Shown here: piece after piece, positions 14,401 to 25,200 of the stretch
Layout: each line of letters starts with the position of its first letter
How positions within the stretch are numbered: position 1 is the first letter of the stretch
Origin: Sipunculus nudus
Lineage: Eukaryota; Annelida; Sipuncula; Golfingiida; Sipunculidae
Reading direction: 5' to 3'
Assembly: GCA_026874595.1 (NCBI GenBank)
Contig: CM049311.1
Location: forward strand, 60,392,453 to 60,456,452
Length of the DNA stretch: 64,000 bases
Program-made: the position numbers and the translations under genes
The notes under the pieces: model-generated
The model's database searches: none
What the model was told of the DNA's origin: nothing
What the model saw: the letters and a program-made list of their open reading frames with translations, nothing else

Positions 14401-17003
14401 TTTATAAATTAATTGCAGCTACAAAGGATGTTCTGTATTTTCTCTTGGTTTTGACCCATTATCTTGTCATTTAAGGCAAGAAAGGCGCCTGCAGCAATTT
14501 GAACAAGAAAGAAAAGAACAAAAACAGAGGGAGAGAAAACGACAGGAAAGAAAAGAGAGAGAGATAGAAGAAAACCTGAGGAAACAGAGGGTGAGAAATT
14601 CAGGTTCTTGCTAATTGTATCCTCAGCTAACAGGCAAAATGCACAATTGTTAATATTTGAATGCTTTAGAAACATGGTGAGAGATATGTTATTTATCACT
14701 GCTGGAGAGAAGGAGTGCAAAATACAGCAGGTATATTTTATTTTCACCAAGAAAACATACAGGGTAAAAGAATGGCTCAACTAAAATTTGTGCTTTTTTA
14801 AGAGCTTTGACTCCTTTTACTCAAACTTTATTAATTTTTTTTTTTTTTTCGGGGGGAGGGATGTTAGTGTTGGTTTGAAATTCCAACAAAATGGCTCTGA
14901 ACAGTATATATTTTAATGTTATGTTGATCGCATAATGAACTAAAAACAAATTTTATGACAGAAATTGTGAAAATTTCATTCATTCATTTTCAAACAAAGT
15001 AGAGAATATTATATTGTAGATTTTTACATCTGTGAACTTGTATTTAGTTGTAATTGTTATGATGACAGGAACAGCGCGAGCGTGAACAGCGGGAGCAGGA
15101 AGATCAGATTAGACGGCAGCGACAAGAAGAGGAACAGCAGAGAGAGCAGCAGCGGCTAGAGGCTCAGCGCAAGAGAGATGAGGTGCGTACATTATACACT
15201 CCACTCTGATTGGCTGCCTTTAAACAAATGGTGGACTGGACTGGCCAACAGATGCTGGGCTGTCTGGGTATTTCCAATGCGTAACATCAAAACACGTCAT
15301 TATTAAGACATTATTATTTTTTTGGACACCTCATTACCTATATAAGCTATATTATATATTGTGATACATTTGTTTTGTTTCTTGTAAAATCTAACAATAA
15401 AAGCGGTCCTGTAAGATTTCTTTTATTGGACATTGATTTTTTGTGGAACAAAGTCGTCACATGCATGGTATTATGCCTGATTAATTCAGTTTCAGTAGAA
15501 AAACAAGTGCCATCGACTTCATGCCATTTTTCAAACTAAGTGTACCCTTTGTCTTTTTTTACGGACATGCAGACTTAAATGTGATTTTGCCTTTTGTATA
15601 TATTATTGTATACATTTCAATTTTCAATCATTCCCAGTCTTGTATGGGGACATTGTCACATTTGAAATTTGTTATCACTAATTCTAAAGCTTATATGCTA
15701 AATCGTTTGAATTCTTCTCAATTAAAACACTGATTTTTTTGCTTAAATACTTCTCTTAAACATTTCAGCTACAGGTATTTTAAAATAAAAAAGATATGGT
15801 TGTTATAAAGATAATCTTTTGATTTTGAATAAACTTTATAGTTTACGGTGTTCAGGATTTGTCAACTAAAACTTTGCATTGATGGATTTTAGTTCTTGTT
15901 AGCAACAGTCCATACTTAAAAAACAAACAACAGTAGCAGCTTGGTAATACTTGGTAATAAGTATTTTCTTGTAAGGATACATTGGACATGGCTTAACATA
16001 GAACAAATCTCAGCATGAATAACCGATGTCATATCAAGCTTTTTCAAACAAATTTCTCGTTTTCTTTTGTCTGTACAATTACAATATTTTTTATTCTCAG
16101 GAGAAAGAACAGCTGCGTGCAATGCAGGCAGCTCAAGAGGCTGAGGATCGCAAGAGAGGTGCCCTGACCAAGGAAGAGTTAGAGCTACGACGCTTAGACC
16201 GCCACGGTCGTCTGAGTCTTGGACAGCCATCCCCCACAGATTATCATCCACACAGCCAGAGCAGAAATCAGTTTGCACCCCCTCCCCCCGAACGAACCTC
16301 CTCTTATGAAATTGCCAACCAGGGACAGTATCGCGCTGGTAGCCTGCCCCCTGGTGGTCAAGATGCTAGTCAGTCCTTCAACCAGGCTTCAAGGTCAACC
16401 AGTTCAACCAGCTTGCGCCCACCAGTGGATGTGGGACCAAGCAAGAAAAGTGTGTCATTCAACCAGACCTTGGCTACAGATATTCGAGACAGCAGACCAC
16501 ATGCTGTGCCCCCTGGTGGTGATCCTTACAACTACCCCCAGCAACCAGTCAGCTCATCCTATCAGAGTCCACCACCTCAGTCTGGTTACCAACAGCAACC
16601 ACCTCAGACAACCTATCCGTACAGTGGCTGGAACCCTGCGAATGATCAGCCCCAACACTCGCAGTACAACCCTGTCAGCTCAGCAGTGCCATCTAGTGTT
16701 CCAAGCAGTCATCAGTATGCTCCACGGACCCCAGAAAATGCGTACAACCAGCCACCAACCCTGGTGACAGGTGTGGACACCCCCGGGGTTGTAGGAGCGC
16801 AGGAAGTATACCGCGATCCCCGAGATCGTATTCACGCGCAGAAAGCAGCAACAGAAGCGTCCAAAGACCCCAGTCCTGAACGAATCTCCTTCAGAGATAA
16901 AATGCGATTGTTTGCTAAAGAGATTGGGGAGAACACCCCAAAAGAGCGAACCACAACCTCCCGAGCACAGAGACAAATAGAGCTACACCTGAATGGACGA
17001 TGA
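2452..17003 (+). CDS. AFDN: Afadin (AFDN/Canoe), C-terminal part, 10 exons
   Basis: Afadin links nectins and other junction receptors to F-actin at adherens junctions and is a Rap/Ras effector. The join 2452-2592, 5166-5231, 7309-7382, 8219-8337, 9117-9338, 9897-11818, 12159-12280, 14476-14590, 15069-15182, 16101-17003 keeps phase at every AG/GT junction and gives 1265 codons plus TGA. Residues about 25-115 form the PDZ domain, with carboxylate loop LGLSIVAAK and the afadin-typical stretch VAKQGAIYHGLATLL. Residues about 209-760 are disordered, rich in Gln, Pro, Ser and Tyr, with PVKPKPP and polyproline segments. Residues about 760-1020 are a charged Glu/Arg/Gln coiled coil. The end (FRDKMRLFAKEIGEN, about 1229 on) aligns with the conserved afadin C-terminus. 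The RA, FHA, DIL and start lie outside the window; I found no exon in 1-2451. Family identity is sure; exon edges are by eye. Confidence 0.96.
2593..5165 (+). other. Afadin intron a-b
   Basis: Mostly unique A+T-rich sequence with no supported gene. A decayed family D 3' end (cagatcagcag, then gacgtggcccaaaggtcc) is near 4790-4830. Confidence 0.5.
5166..5231 (+). CDS. AFDN: Afadin exon b (PDZ)
   Basis: This 22-codon exon (GEGQDKRGIYIKSVVPGGGA) has acceptor tgttttacag and donor CAG|gtatgc, phase 0 at both ends. It matches the middle of the afadin PDZ domain. Confidence 0.95.
5330..5672 (+). mobile_element. MITE-like TIR element with poly(G) tract
   Basis: The segment starts with ggttctcagtcac and ends with attgcctgagaacc, an imperfect inverted pair, and shares internal motifs (aaaaatgtcatatggtcagg, aaaagcactacat) with the better copy at 44262-44493. 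A T run at 5387-5410 and a G run at 5598-5626 have expanded inside it. Non-coding. Confidence 0.6.
6037..7259 (+). mobile_element. Family C element with seven 180-bp repeats (afadin intron b-c)
   Basis: The 5' end is a palindrome built from ATGCCCCCGCCAC and GTGGCCGGGGCAT (about 6039-6068). It is followed by seven direct repeats of about 180 bp, one of which is shortened to about 162. The repeat anchor TGCCTGCAGATA falls at 6141, 6323, 6503, 6683, 6863 (variant), 7025 and 7207. The 3' hairpin and CTAG end seen in the inverted copy at 13277 are missing, so this copy is 3'-truncated. It occupies most of the intron before exon c. Confidence 0.8.
7309..7382 (+). CDS. AFDN: Afadin exon c (PDZ)
   Basis: The exon reads DGRLQAGDQLLEVDGKNLVG and LTQE, then two bases of a split Lys codon before gtatgt. 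The acceptor is atcttcag. The motif GDQLLEVDG is the typical PDZ helix-strand signature. It ends in phase 2, which fits the single leading base of the next exon. Confidence 0.95.
8219..8337 (+). CDS. AFDN: Afadin exon d (PDZ end)
   Basis: The acceptor is tatgtttcag. One base completes Lys, then AAEFMTKTGQTVTLKVAKQG and AIYHGLATLLSQPSPVLQR follow, ending with one base before gtaggt. AIYHGLATLL(S/N)QPSP is specific to afadin PDZ domains. Confidence 0.96.
9117..9338 (+). CDS. AFDN: Afadin exon e (linker after PDZ)
   Basis: The exon starts after gatactgacag and ends GCT T|gtatgt, giving 73 full codons and two split ones. It is low-complexity linker: AAASGMSSPHRRPGPGQNTR, later RPKSEEASQYLDHRNGPGGD and QQPQGMPDPRQRPLNQQINA. 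The short motif RPKSE also occurs just after the PDZ in vertebrate afadin. Phase fits both neighbours. Confidence 0.85.
9510..9896 (+). repeat. 30-bp minisatellite made of 3' splice sites
   Basis: About 13 tandem units of 29-31 bp with core gataaagatgttacctgtg and a tttcag-like end run directly into the acceptor of the large afadin exon at 9897. The last unit is the real splice site. All units but one keep an AG at the acceptor position (tttcag, tttaag, ttgcag, tttagg; one reads tttcaa). The frame that leads into the exon has TAA at 9875-9877, so use of any upstream acceptor would add a premature stop. Confidence 0.9.
9897..11818 (+). CDS. AFDN: Afadin exon f (large disordered exon)
   Basis: This 1922-nt exon begins right after gtgtttcag and runs 640 codons to AAAGGG|gtaaat. 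It opens with a (CAG)5 glutamine run. Further on are PVKPKPPVAAKP (about residue 473), polyproline LPPPPEVPPELPPPP and LPPPPPPP (about 565-596), and the charged helix VWEREQRERKQQEEIKHNRE, ending in QRRMEEQNNRDDDSDNEAPP. The second half aligns with the vertebrate afadin polyproline and coiled-coil region. The frame stays open 63 nt into the intron (TAA at 11879), so intron retention would give a shortened form. Its acceptor is the last unit of a 30-bp minisatellite. Confidence 0.95.
12159..12280 (+). CDS. AFDN: Afadin exon g (coiled coil)
   Basis: The exon lies between tttaattgcag and gtgtgt: ARKALIKSMQDDMERKRLQR then QAEQQQQEQASAIAERERLE plus a split Arg. The heptad-like Arg/Glu/Gln pattern continues the coiled coil. 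It starts in phase 0 and ends in phase 2. Confidence 0.93.
12515..13212. mobile_element. 698-bp TIR element with 9-bp target duplication
   Basis: GTCAAAGTG at 12506-12514 is repeated exactly at 13213-13221. The segment between them begins TACGCTC and ends GAGCGTA, a 7-bp inverted repeat. It is visibly richer in G+C and CpG than the surrounding intron and holds several CCAAT/ATTGG motifs but no open frame. A 9-bp duplication would suit a Mutator-like non-autonomous element, but the superfamily is not settled. It sits in the afadin intron between exons g and h. Confidence 0.7.
13277..14377 (-). mobile_element. Family C element, inverted copy (afadin intron g-h)
   Basis: Read on the minus strand, it ends with subterminal GGCGGGGGCAT, then the perfect hairpin GTGTCG-ttc-CGACAC, then AT and CTAG followed by T. 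The 5' end (near 14377) carries CCCCCGCCACAAG. The core is about six 180-bp units (anchors near 13461, 13641, 13803, 13983, 14162, 14342), inverted relative to the copy at 6037. Non-coding. Confidence 0.8.
14476..14590 (+). CDS. AFDN: Afadin exon h (coiled coil)
   Basis: The exon begins after cttgtcatttaag, a somewhat weak acceptor. One base completes Arg, then QERRLQQFEQERKEQKQRER and KRQERKEREIEENLRKQR follow, ending at gtgaga. Phase fits both neighbours. Confidence 0.92.
15069..15182 (+). CDS. AFDN: Afadin exon i (coiled coil)
   Basis: Thirty-eight codons lie between gatgacag and gtgcgt: EQREREQREQEDQIRRQRQE then EEQQREQQRLEAQRKRDE. It is the same charged coiled coil, phase 0 at both ends. 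Confidence 0.93.
15183..16100 (+). other. Afadin intron i-j
   Basis: A+T-rich sequence without recognised repeats or genes. Confidence 0.5.
16101..17003 (+). CDS. AFDN: Afadin last coding exon
   Basis: The acceptor is ttattctcag and the stop TGA is at 17001-17003. It finishes the coiled coil (EKEQLRAMQAAQEAEDRKRG), passes through a second disordered Pro/Gln/Ser stretch and ends with the conserved basic segment around FRDKMRLFAKEIGEN and RAQRQIELHLNGR. That segment corresponds to the vertebrate afadin C-terminus, where LTFKERQRLFSQG is the equivalent motif. Confidence 0.95.
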   Translation, partial: EKEQLRAMQAAQEAEDRKRGALTKEELELRRLDRHGRLSLGQPSPTDYHPHSQSRNQFAPPPPERTSSYEIANQGQYRAGSLPPGGQDASQSFNQASRSTSSTSLRPPVDVGPSKKSVSFNQTLATDIRDSRPHAVPPGGDPYNYPQQPVSSSYQSPPPQSGYQQQPPQTTYPYSGWNPANDQPQHSQYNPVSSAVPSSVPSSHQYAPRTPENAYNQPPTLVTGVDTPGVVGAQEVYRDPRDRIHAQKAATEASKDPSPERISFRDKMRLFAKEIGENTPKERTTTSRAQRQIELHLNGR

Positions 17004-17815
17004 AGTGGACCCTCAAGTTCATGAACAAAACTTGCCAATTTTATGATGAGCCACATGTGCTTACTTGTTGATTCATATATGCAAGTCATAAGGAGTGTTA
17101 ATAAGCTCCATCTGCGGAGCTTCTCGTTTACATACTGCCTGTAACATAACCATATGTACACTCACACCTCGACAAGCATCAAGTGTTGTTTCTTGTATTT
17201 GAGCTATATCACACTCTATATCATCTTGGTAAAAGGACCAGACATTTATTCGTTTACTTTTATCTTTTTGATTTTACTTATATGTTATTTTAGGCTGTTC
17301 AGGCATTTTGTATTAACTAATGGTTGTGATAGAGTATTCTCTGACATACATTCACCTTAAAATGGTTGTGCAAAATCAAACACGGTTGTGTATAGAAAAA
17401 AATAACAGGCATTTTCGGGTGGTTATTTAAAATGGGCATGTTGACATTTTGTGGTCTTAATGTATATAGAATTTTTTTAGTAATATTTTTAGTGTATAAA
17501 GACTTAAAAAGAGTAGTTATATCATACATCAGTTTTAACATGATCAGAATAAATTTTATGTACATAACAATATATATATGCAAATTATGTAAGATAAATG
17601 TGACCTTTGTACAATGTTGAGCTATTTTTTTAGTGACTGACCAGCATGCTTTATGGGGAATGTGAAGTTTTACATTAGTTAGAGATAAAATGACATGGGA
17701 ACCACAGAAATCCCACCCAGTGACAGTATTCTTACACGATGAAATTAATAAACCCTAGGACCAACCTCCAGACACATATCTTTTAAAGTTGTAATAAAAG
17801 AATTTCTCACTAAGT
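17004..17815 (+). other. AFDN: Afadin 3' UTR with poly(A) signals
   Basis: The sequence after the afadin stop is A+T-rich and non-coding. AATAAA occurs at 17747-17752 and again at 17793-17798, the latter followed by a T/G-rich stretch (gtgttcttgctctt). These are the likely cleavage signals; the exact end of the transcript is inferred. Confidence 0.6.
17747..17798 (+). terminator. Afadin polyadenylation signals
   Basis: Two AATAAA hexamers (17747-17752 and 17793-17798) lie about 750-790 nt after the stop codon, with a T/G-rich downstream element near 17815-17835. Confidence 0.55.
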
Positions 17816-18373
17816 GTTCTTGCTCTTTTCATTCAAGACTTGTGAAACACTGTTCCATTGGCATATTCTTCTCAAGTTGCAACAGAAAATGACATTGTGT
17901 AAAGTTGGACGAGACTGATGTTATCTCCAATATCAGACCATAAATCCCCTCGTTTAGGAAAGGACATGTGCCAGGCTGTTAACTTTGTTCAAACTCTTTT
18001 AATATCTGTAAGACAACAAAAAGCCGGAAGTCATGTGCACTGGATGGAGATCGTCAATGGCCTATGCTCCTCATGGGGTTAAGGACCTAAGTAAATAAGA
18101 TGAGGGTTTTTTTATGAGCAAATTTGGAGAACCTCCGGCATTGCAAGATTCATAAATAAATTCAGAATATATATATCAAAACAAATTGATTTATGTCATA
18201 AAGTAATTTTAATTTCTATTTGCTACAGAGACCAGTAACAAGTCTGCCATTTCAATAAGAATAAAATATCCCAGTAAATGTAGACCCTGGAATCAATTAG
18301 CATTTAAAAGTGACATTTTCTATATTAACAAGACATGGCACTGTAACTATTTTGCACAGCTGACAGTGTAAGA

Positions 18374-18379
18374 TTTATT
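18374..18379 (-). terminator. Candidate RMI1 polyadenylation signal
   Basis: Plus-strand TTTATT is AATAAA on the RMI1 strand, about 740 nt beyond the RMI1 stop. It was the only canonical hexamer I saw in the first 750 nt. If it is used, the two convergent transcripts end about 0.5 kb apart. Confidence 0.35.
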
Positions 18380-18439
18380 GAAAAATATGGTAAATAATCC
18401 CCCTTAAGAAAACTTTGCTAAATTTCCAAACAGTTCAAA

Positions 18440-19060
18440 GACTAACAAGCGCCCAATGGGCCATGACTCACAGATGTCCAAGGAGACTTTACAATGACCT
18501 CCGTTTACATTACTTAAGACGTTTCTAGGTTCATTACTTAAGATTTGTGCCCTGACTTTCTGGTGGCCCAAAATCAGGTTTCTGGCTTGTACCTCGCAGA
18601 ATATTGTTCATCATAACCTAATCTCAGGTGTTTAGGGAGATTTGGCCAGGACTTCTATGGATGTTCCGTGAGAAGGTTCCAGGTTCACTGTTATGTTTGT
18701 GCCGATGGTCTGACTTGCACAGTGCTCAAATGTTTTCCTCCGTAGCTCACACAGATCACAATGACCTAATTTGAAGAATTTGCCCATGACCTCCCTGGAT
18801 GTAACAGTAGAAAGTTCTAGGTTCAAAATTAAAGATTTGTGTCCTGTCTGTCTGGGACATGTTTTGGCCCATGACTCACAGAATATAGGTCACCATGACT
18901 TAATTTCTGGTTTACCTAGAAGAAGATTAGATGTACCCTCAATGTAAAATAGATTATAGCCTAAAGGTTATGATTTGTGTCCTGTGAATGGCCGGACGGA
19001 CAAAGGATGATCACTATAGCTTGGATGACTGGTTAAAAACTTATGTTCCTTGCACTATGT
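18440..19060 (-). repeat. Degenerate repeat in the RMI1 3' flank
   Basis: The motif set 'aggttcactgttatgtttgt', 'gatttgtgtcctgt' and 'cccatgactcacag' recurs at roughly 150-190-bp spacing. The block ends near 19014 in 'ctatagcttggatgact', a decayed form of the family D terminus described below. No coding potential. Confidence 0.5.
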
Positions 19061-19120
19061 CCAATTATTTGTCAAGGCAGTCCACAGGGCCCACTTAAAA
19101 ATGTAATTTCAGATTTTAGT

Positions 19121-19276
19121 TCACAGGGCTTGCGAAGTCCTTTTGGTCAACAACAGGATAGCACTGTCAGTGACTGCTAGATGGCTCTGTACGTATGGTC
19201 TCGGCAAGCTGGGGTCCATCACAACCTCCATGATGCAGGAAAGCTGGATGAGCTGTTCTTGACACTTCTTTATTCC
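19121..19276 (-). CDS. RMI1: RMI1 exon 13 (OB2 end and stop)
   Basis: After ttattcag the exon reads GIKKCQEQLIQLSCIMEVVM, DPSLPRPYVQSHL and ends at TGA 19123-19121. GLQKCQRDLIDLCCLM in human is the counterpart. It is 16.2 kb from exon 12. The last 14 codons (TDSAILLLTKRTSQAL) do not resemble vertebrate RMI1. Confidence 0.95.
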   Translation of the reverse strand, partial: GIKKCQEQLIQLSCIMEVVMDPSLPRPYVQSHLAVTDSAILLLTKRTSQAL

Positions 19277-22200
19277 CTGAATAAAAACAGAGTAATGAAA
19301 AAATTATCATCACATACAATCAACATATGGTATATACAACTTTATACAGATCAATGATAAAAAGAATGTTCCTATGCATAATCAAGACCATTATTATCAT
19401 CCTTATGAACAAACAAGACCACTGTCATCGTCTAAATCAATCATGAAGAAGATTATTATCATGCAGACAATTACCAGGCATTAGTATCAGACCATTACAG
19501 TATCCCCAGGCAGAGTTGGGATACTATGGTTTCACAACGGTCCAGCGGTCTTGTGAGCAGGATAACTAAACAAGTGACCCATGGGTCATGACGCTAAGCT
19601 GACTGGGAAGAGATTCGCAAAAGGAAATTTTATCATCTGAAGGGTAGTATATACCCATTCAACTAAAGCATCAAACAGATTAACCTAGAGGCCAAGATTG
19701 TGTCTGTATTTATATATCTCAAAAATATAGAGAAAAAATGCGTAAACTTAAAAAAAAAATACAGGTGGCTCCACCAGTCTGCAGAAACTAATAAAAACAC
19801 ATGGTCAATATCCATGCAAAGAATCATGGTGATCTCTGCATTATATTGTTTAGATACTTCAGCTTTTGTATCAAATTTTCCATTATTCTGAGGGATACTT
19901 CTGAGCCCTATAGCTTGAAGGATATGGGAAACAGAGACCCAATTTCAGGTTTCCACAGACACTTTTCATGGGCCTCCTTGCATTACAAGAATGAAGAATC
20001 TAGGTCCAGTTGTTACGATTTGTACCCTGTTGACAGATAACAACATCTTTAAAGGTCTAAAAAATAGAGAAAAAAAATTCGTAAAAATTTGAAAATAAAA
20101 TAGAGGTGGCACACCCAGTCTGCAGAAACTGATGAAACACCTCATGATCAGTATGTATGCCAAAAATCATGAACATCAGTGTTGTAGTTATTGAGATACT
20201 GCAGTTTTTGTATCAAATTTTTCATTATTCTGGGGGGTATTTTGGAGTCATACAGCTTAAAGGATATGGGTAACAGAGACCTTATTTCAAGTTTCCATGG
20301 ATACTTTTCATGGGTCTCCCTGTGTGTCAAGAACGAAGATTCTTGGTCCAGTTGTTATGATTTGGGCCCTGTTAACAGATGTTCATATCTTTAAAGGTCT
20401 CAAAAATTTAGAAAAAAATTTGTTAAAAAACATGAACAAATACAGATGGTGCTACCAATCTCCAGAAACTGATGAAACACTCAATGATCAATATCCATGC
20501 AGTTATGGTGATCTCTGCATTTGTTGTTCAGATACTTTAGCTTTTGTCTCAAATTTTCCATTATTCTAAGCTGTACTTTGGAGTGCCATAGCTCAAAGGA
20601 TATGGGTAACAGAGACTTAATTTCAGGTTTCCATGGAGACTTTTCATGGGTCTCCCTGTGTGTCAAGAATGAAGATTCTAGGTCCAGTCGTTATGATTTG
20701 TACCCTGTTGACAGATAACTACATCCTTAAAGGTATCAAAAATAGAGATAAAAAAGTACTTGACATTTTGAATAAGAAACAATTACACAAACATCACTGC
20801 TGAAATTCTGGCATGGGTGCACACAACACAAAAATGATTGTAGCTGGCACCACCAGTCTTGTATACAACAAAGCTATAAGAGATATATACATATGCCCAA
20901 TTTCAGACCGATATATCAAACCCCTCCTGAAAATAATCAGGGACACGCACCGTGCAAAAATTATTGTAAGTGGCATAACCAGTCTTGTATACGACAAAGC
21001 TATTGATATGTATATATATGCCTAATTTCTGGCTGATATATCAAATTCCTCTGTCAAAATAAGCAGGCACATACACTGTGCAAAAGTCATTGTAGGTGGC
21101 AACACCTGTCTTGTGAATGAGAAAGCCATCAAAGACACATAGACAGGTCAAAATATCAGGCCAATACATCAAACTTACCTTGAGTCTGATGCATGGGGCT
21201 GGCTAGGCTTAGGTGAGAAAGGCAGTTGCCCCGAGTGAACTGTGACAAATTTGCTGGCTCAGGCTACTGCACTAAGTGAACTCATGACCTGCACCTGGCT
21301 AGACTGAGTGAAATCTTGACCTGTTGCATAATCTGACACAGTTGGCAGTCTGCCAAAGCTATAAATAGATCAAGGCTGACCTCTAGCCTGATGCCAAGTC
21401 TGAAATAGTAGCCACACCATGGCATAGGCTCATGCAGGGGCCCTGCCCTGAGGGGCATGATACCCATGAGGTGATCACATGGTGCCCATGAGTTGTTCAC
21501 ATGTTGCCCATGAGGTGATCACATGTCACCCATGAGGTGATCACATGCCTTGTGCTTGGCTGCACTGATTGAACTCTTGACTTGTATCTGGCTACACTGA
21601 ATGAACTCTTGATCTGTTGCCAAATCTGAAACAGTTGGCAGTTTCTCAACCTATTTAAAGATACATACACAATCTCTGAGTGTTGGTGAATCTGTTTACA
21701 CATACTGAAAGACTTTGGCTAAAATGCTTTTTCTCAAGCTGACATATTCATAAACTTTTGATAAAAATATCTAGAATAATAAAAGATGCAGTTCTTTCAT
21801 TGTTAAAGGTCCAATAATTCTGCCACAAATCATTTAAGTAAACTTGAACAAAGGCCACCTATGAATAATTTTTGTGCAATGTTACAGAAGTTATAATTGA
21901 AACAATAATTTTGTAGAAGAACAGTTTTGCAGTCCTCAGTCTGAGATAGACATAATAATGGCCATAAGACCAACAAAAGCTTTTCTGATATGATTGAAAG
22001 AACCATTTCCTAGGATAATTCTTTTGAAACAAGGGACCCATGGGTCACGGCGCTCAGCTGAAGTTTGAAATTTTTGCAAATGCAAATATTCTATTGTAAT
22101 GTTTTCCATTTATATAAGCATATGAGAAGCTAAGAGGAAAGGGGCCCTCCTACTTGGTTATAGTAAAGTTCTAAATATATGATTGCAAACTAATATTCTG

Positions 22201-25200
22201 ACAAGACTGTCATAAAGAAAAACAGTAAAGTTTTGTGATACTGTGATGCATATGAAAAATTTACAGATGGACAGGCAAGTGGACAGAATGGACTAATACT
22301 TTTATTTCACTTTCAAGGGAATAATACATTTAAGTTTATATATAAGCCTATATTAGCATATCAACTTTTTCCATTAATAGTTTTTATCTGATTCATTTTT
22401 AGCTCAGCTGACTTTAAGTCATCTGAGCTATAGTCGTGGTCCATTGTCCGTCGTCCGTCCGTCTGTCCGTCCGTCCGTAGATGTGGCACGTTTTGAAACC
22501 GTAAGACCTAGGAATCCAAAATTCAGCATAATGTTAGATGTCCCCAAGATCTCCTGCCAAGCCGAAAACTGGGTCTTTGCGACTTCGTTCCTTTGAGAAA
22601 TTAAGGAAAAACCTCAATTTTTTTATTAAAATCCTATTTTCACACTTCAGGACTGCCTAATATCAAAACCACTCATCTGTTTTTCCTCATATTTACCATA
22701 AATATTCCTCTATATAGTTCCTATGTACATGCCAGAAATTAAGTCTGTAAAGTATAAATTCTTTAAGTTATGGGCCCAAACATAATGGACTTTGTAAAAA
22801 ATCAGGAAAAATAATAACTCACTTAACATGAAAAATTTTGAAACTAGAGTCTATTTTCTCAAGTATATAACTATGTATAATTAAGATTCAATTGTTTACC
22901 CAAAATTAGATCTGAATTTTGTAAATTTTTTAAGTTATTAGCATAAAAAAAAATCAGTACCTTAAATTTTGCCCAACTTTGACCATGGCACGTTTTTTTT
23001 CCTGTAAGCACCATTGATTTAATTTTCACAGCATGTAAACATAAATATTTAGTTTGTCTAAATCTGAAATTTGAAAATAAAAGCTTCAAAATTAAGCTAG
23101 TTATTGATTTTTAGCACAGCTGACTATAAGTCATCTGAGCTATAGTCGTGGTCTATTGTCCGTCTTCTGTCCGTCCGTCTGTCCGTCCGTAGATGTGGCA
23201 CGTTTTGAAACTGTAAGACCTAGGCATCCAAAATTCAGCATAATGTTAGATGTCCCCAAGATCTCCTACTAAGCCGAAAACTGGGTCTTTGCGACTTCGT
23301 TCCTTTGAGAAATTAAGGAAAAACCTCAATTTTTTATTAAAATCCTATTTTCAAACTTCAGGACTGCCTAATATCAAAACCACTCATCTGTTTTTCCTCA
23401 TATTTACCATAAATATTCCTCTATATAGTTCCTATGTACATGCCAGAAATTAAGTCTGTAAATTATAAATTCTTTAAGTTATGGGCCAAAACATAATGGA
23501 CTTTGTAAAAAATCAGGAAAATTAATAACTCACTTAACATGAAAAATTTTGAAACTAGAGTCTATTTTATCAAGTATATAACTATGTTTAATTAAGATTC
23601 AATTGTTTACCAAAAATTAGATCTGAATTTTGTAAATTTTTTAAGTTATTAGCATAAAAAAAAATCAGTACCTTAAATTTTGCCCAACTTTGACCATGGC
23701 ACGTTTTTTTCCTGTAAGCACCATTGATTTAATTTTTTCACAGCATGTAAACATAAATATTTAGTTTGTCTAAATCTGAAATTTGAAAATAAAAGCTTCA
23801 AAATTAAGCTAGTTATTGATTTTTTTCTGTAGTCACTTGCTTTGATTACAGATGCAGGGTCCCACTCCAGGTCACTGGAAGTCAGCTATGCCAGGGTTTC
23901 TGATTTGTTACAGTCACTGGGGGAGATCCCCTGCTGTGACAGGTGTAAAGTTATTCTCATATCACCACCCCAATCCCCCCCCCCCCCCCCCCCCCGCAAA
24001 CCCAACCCACTAAGTGTTATGCAGTAATTGTATCCGCCAAAACAGAGTTTTGCGGATACTATGTTTTCAGCTGGCCGCCGCCGCCGCCGCGTAGGTGTCC
24101 GGAGAACTCCTCCGTAACCGCTGGGCGGAATTTTCCGAAACCCGGGATTATGTTCGGGTCACATGTGAACTGCTGCGCCCCAATTTTGTTTTGACCTCTG
24201 ACCTTTCCTTTGCGCTCTGCGTCCGTTTGTGCGTCTGTTTCCACACATAAACCCACATATCTCGGGAACCGTTTGACCGATCAGGAAAATTTTTTTGCAC
24301 AAATGTAGCCCTCGGAGAGCTTTATAACATACACCAAAAATGGTGGCGCCACCTGCAACCATGTTTGCACAGTGTCCATCTGTTCGTCTGCCTTGGGTTA
24401 AAATCACTCATATCTCTGCAGTGACTTGACTAATTCACCTGAAATTAGGCATGCGTAAACATCCTGGATAGCTTTTCTGATTTTATGACAGGTGGTGCCA
24501 CCTACATTCACGTTTACGCTGCAGACATCCAAGCTCATATCTCGGGAACCGTTTGACCGATCAGGAAAATTCTTTTGCACAAATGTAGCCCTTGGAGAGC
24601 TTTATAACATACACCAAAAATGGTGGCGCCACCTGCAACCATGTTTGCACAGTGTCCATCTGTTCGTCTGCCTTGGGTTAAAATCACTCATATCTCTGCA
24701 GTGACTTGACTAATTCACCTGAAATTGGGCATGCGTATACATCCTGGATAGCTTTTCTGATTTTATGACAGGTGGCGCCACCTACATTCACGTTTACGCT
24801 GCAGACATCAAAAGTCATATCTCGGGAACCGTTTGACCGATCAGGAAAATTCTTTTGCACAAATGTAGCCCTTGGAGAGCTTTATAACATACACCAAAAA
24901 TGGTGGCGCTACCTGCAACCATGTTTGCACAGTGTCCATCTGTTTGTCTGCCTTGGGTTAAAATCACTCATATCTCTGCAGTGACTTGACTTATTCACCT
25001 GAAATTTGGCATGCGTATACATCCTGGATAGCTTTTCTGATTTTATGACAGGTGGCGCCACCTACATTCACGTTTACGCTGCAGACATCCAAGCTCATAT
25101 CTCAGGAACCGTTTGACCGATCAGGAAAATTTTTTTGCACAAATGTAGCCCTTGGAGAGCTTTATAACATACACCGAAAATGGTGGCACCACCTGCAACC

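Noticed and set aside
19497-19550. AGTATCCCCAGGCAGAGTT followed by GGGATACTATGG, like a family B 5' end
   Set aside because: The stem is imperfect and no body or 3' end follows; it may be a fragment but I did not list it as an element.
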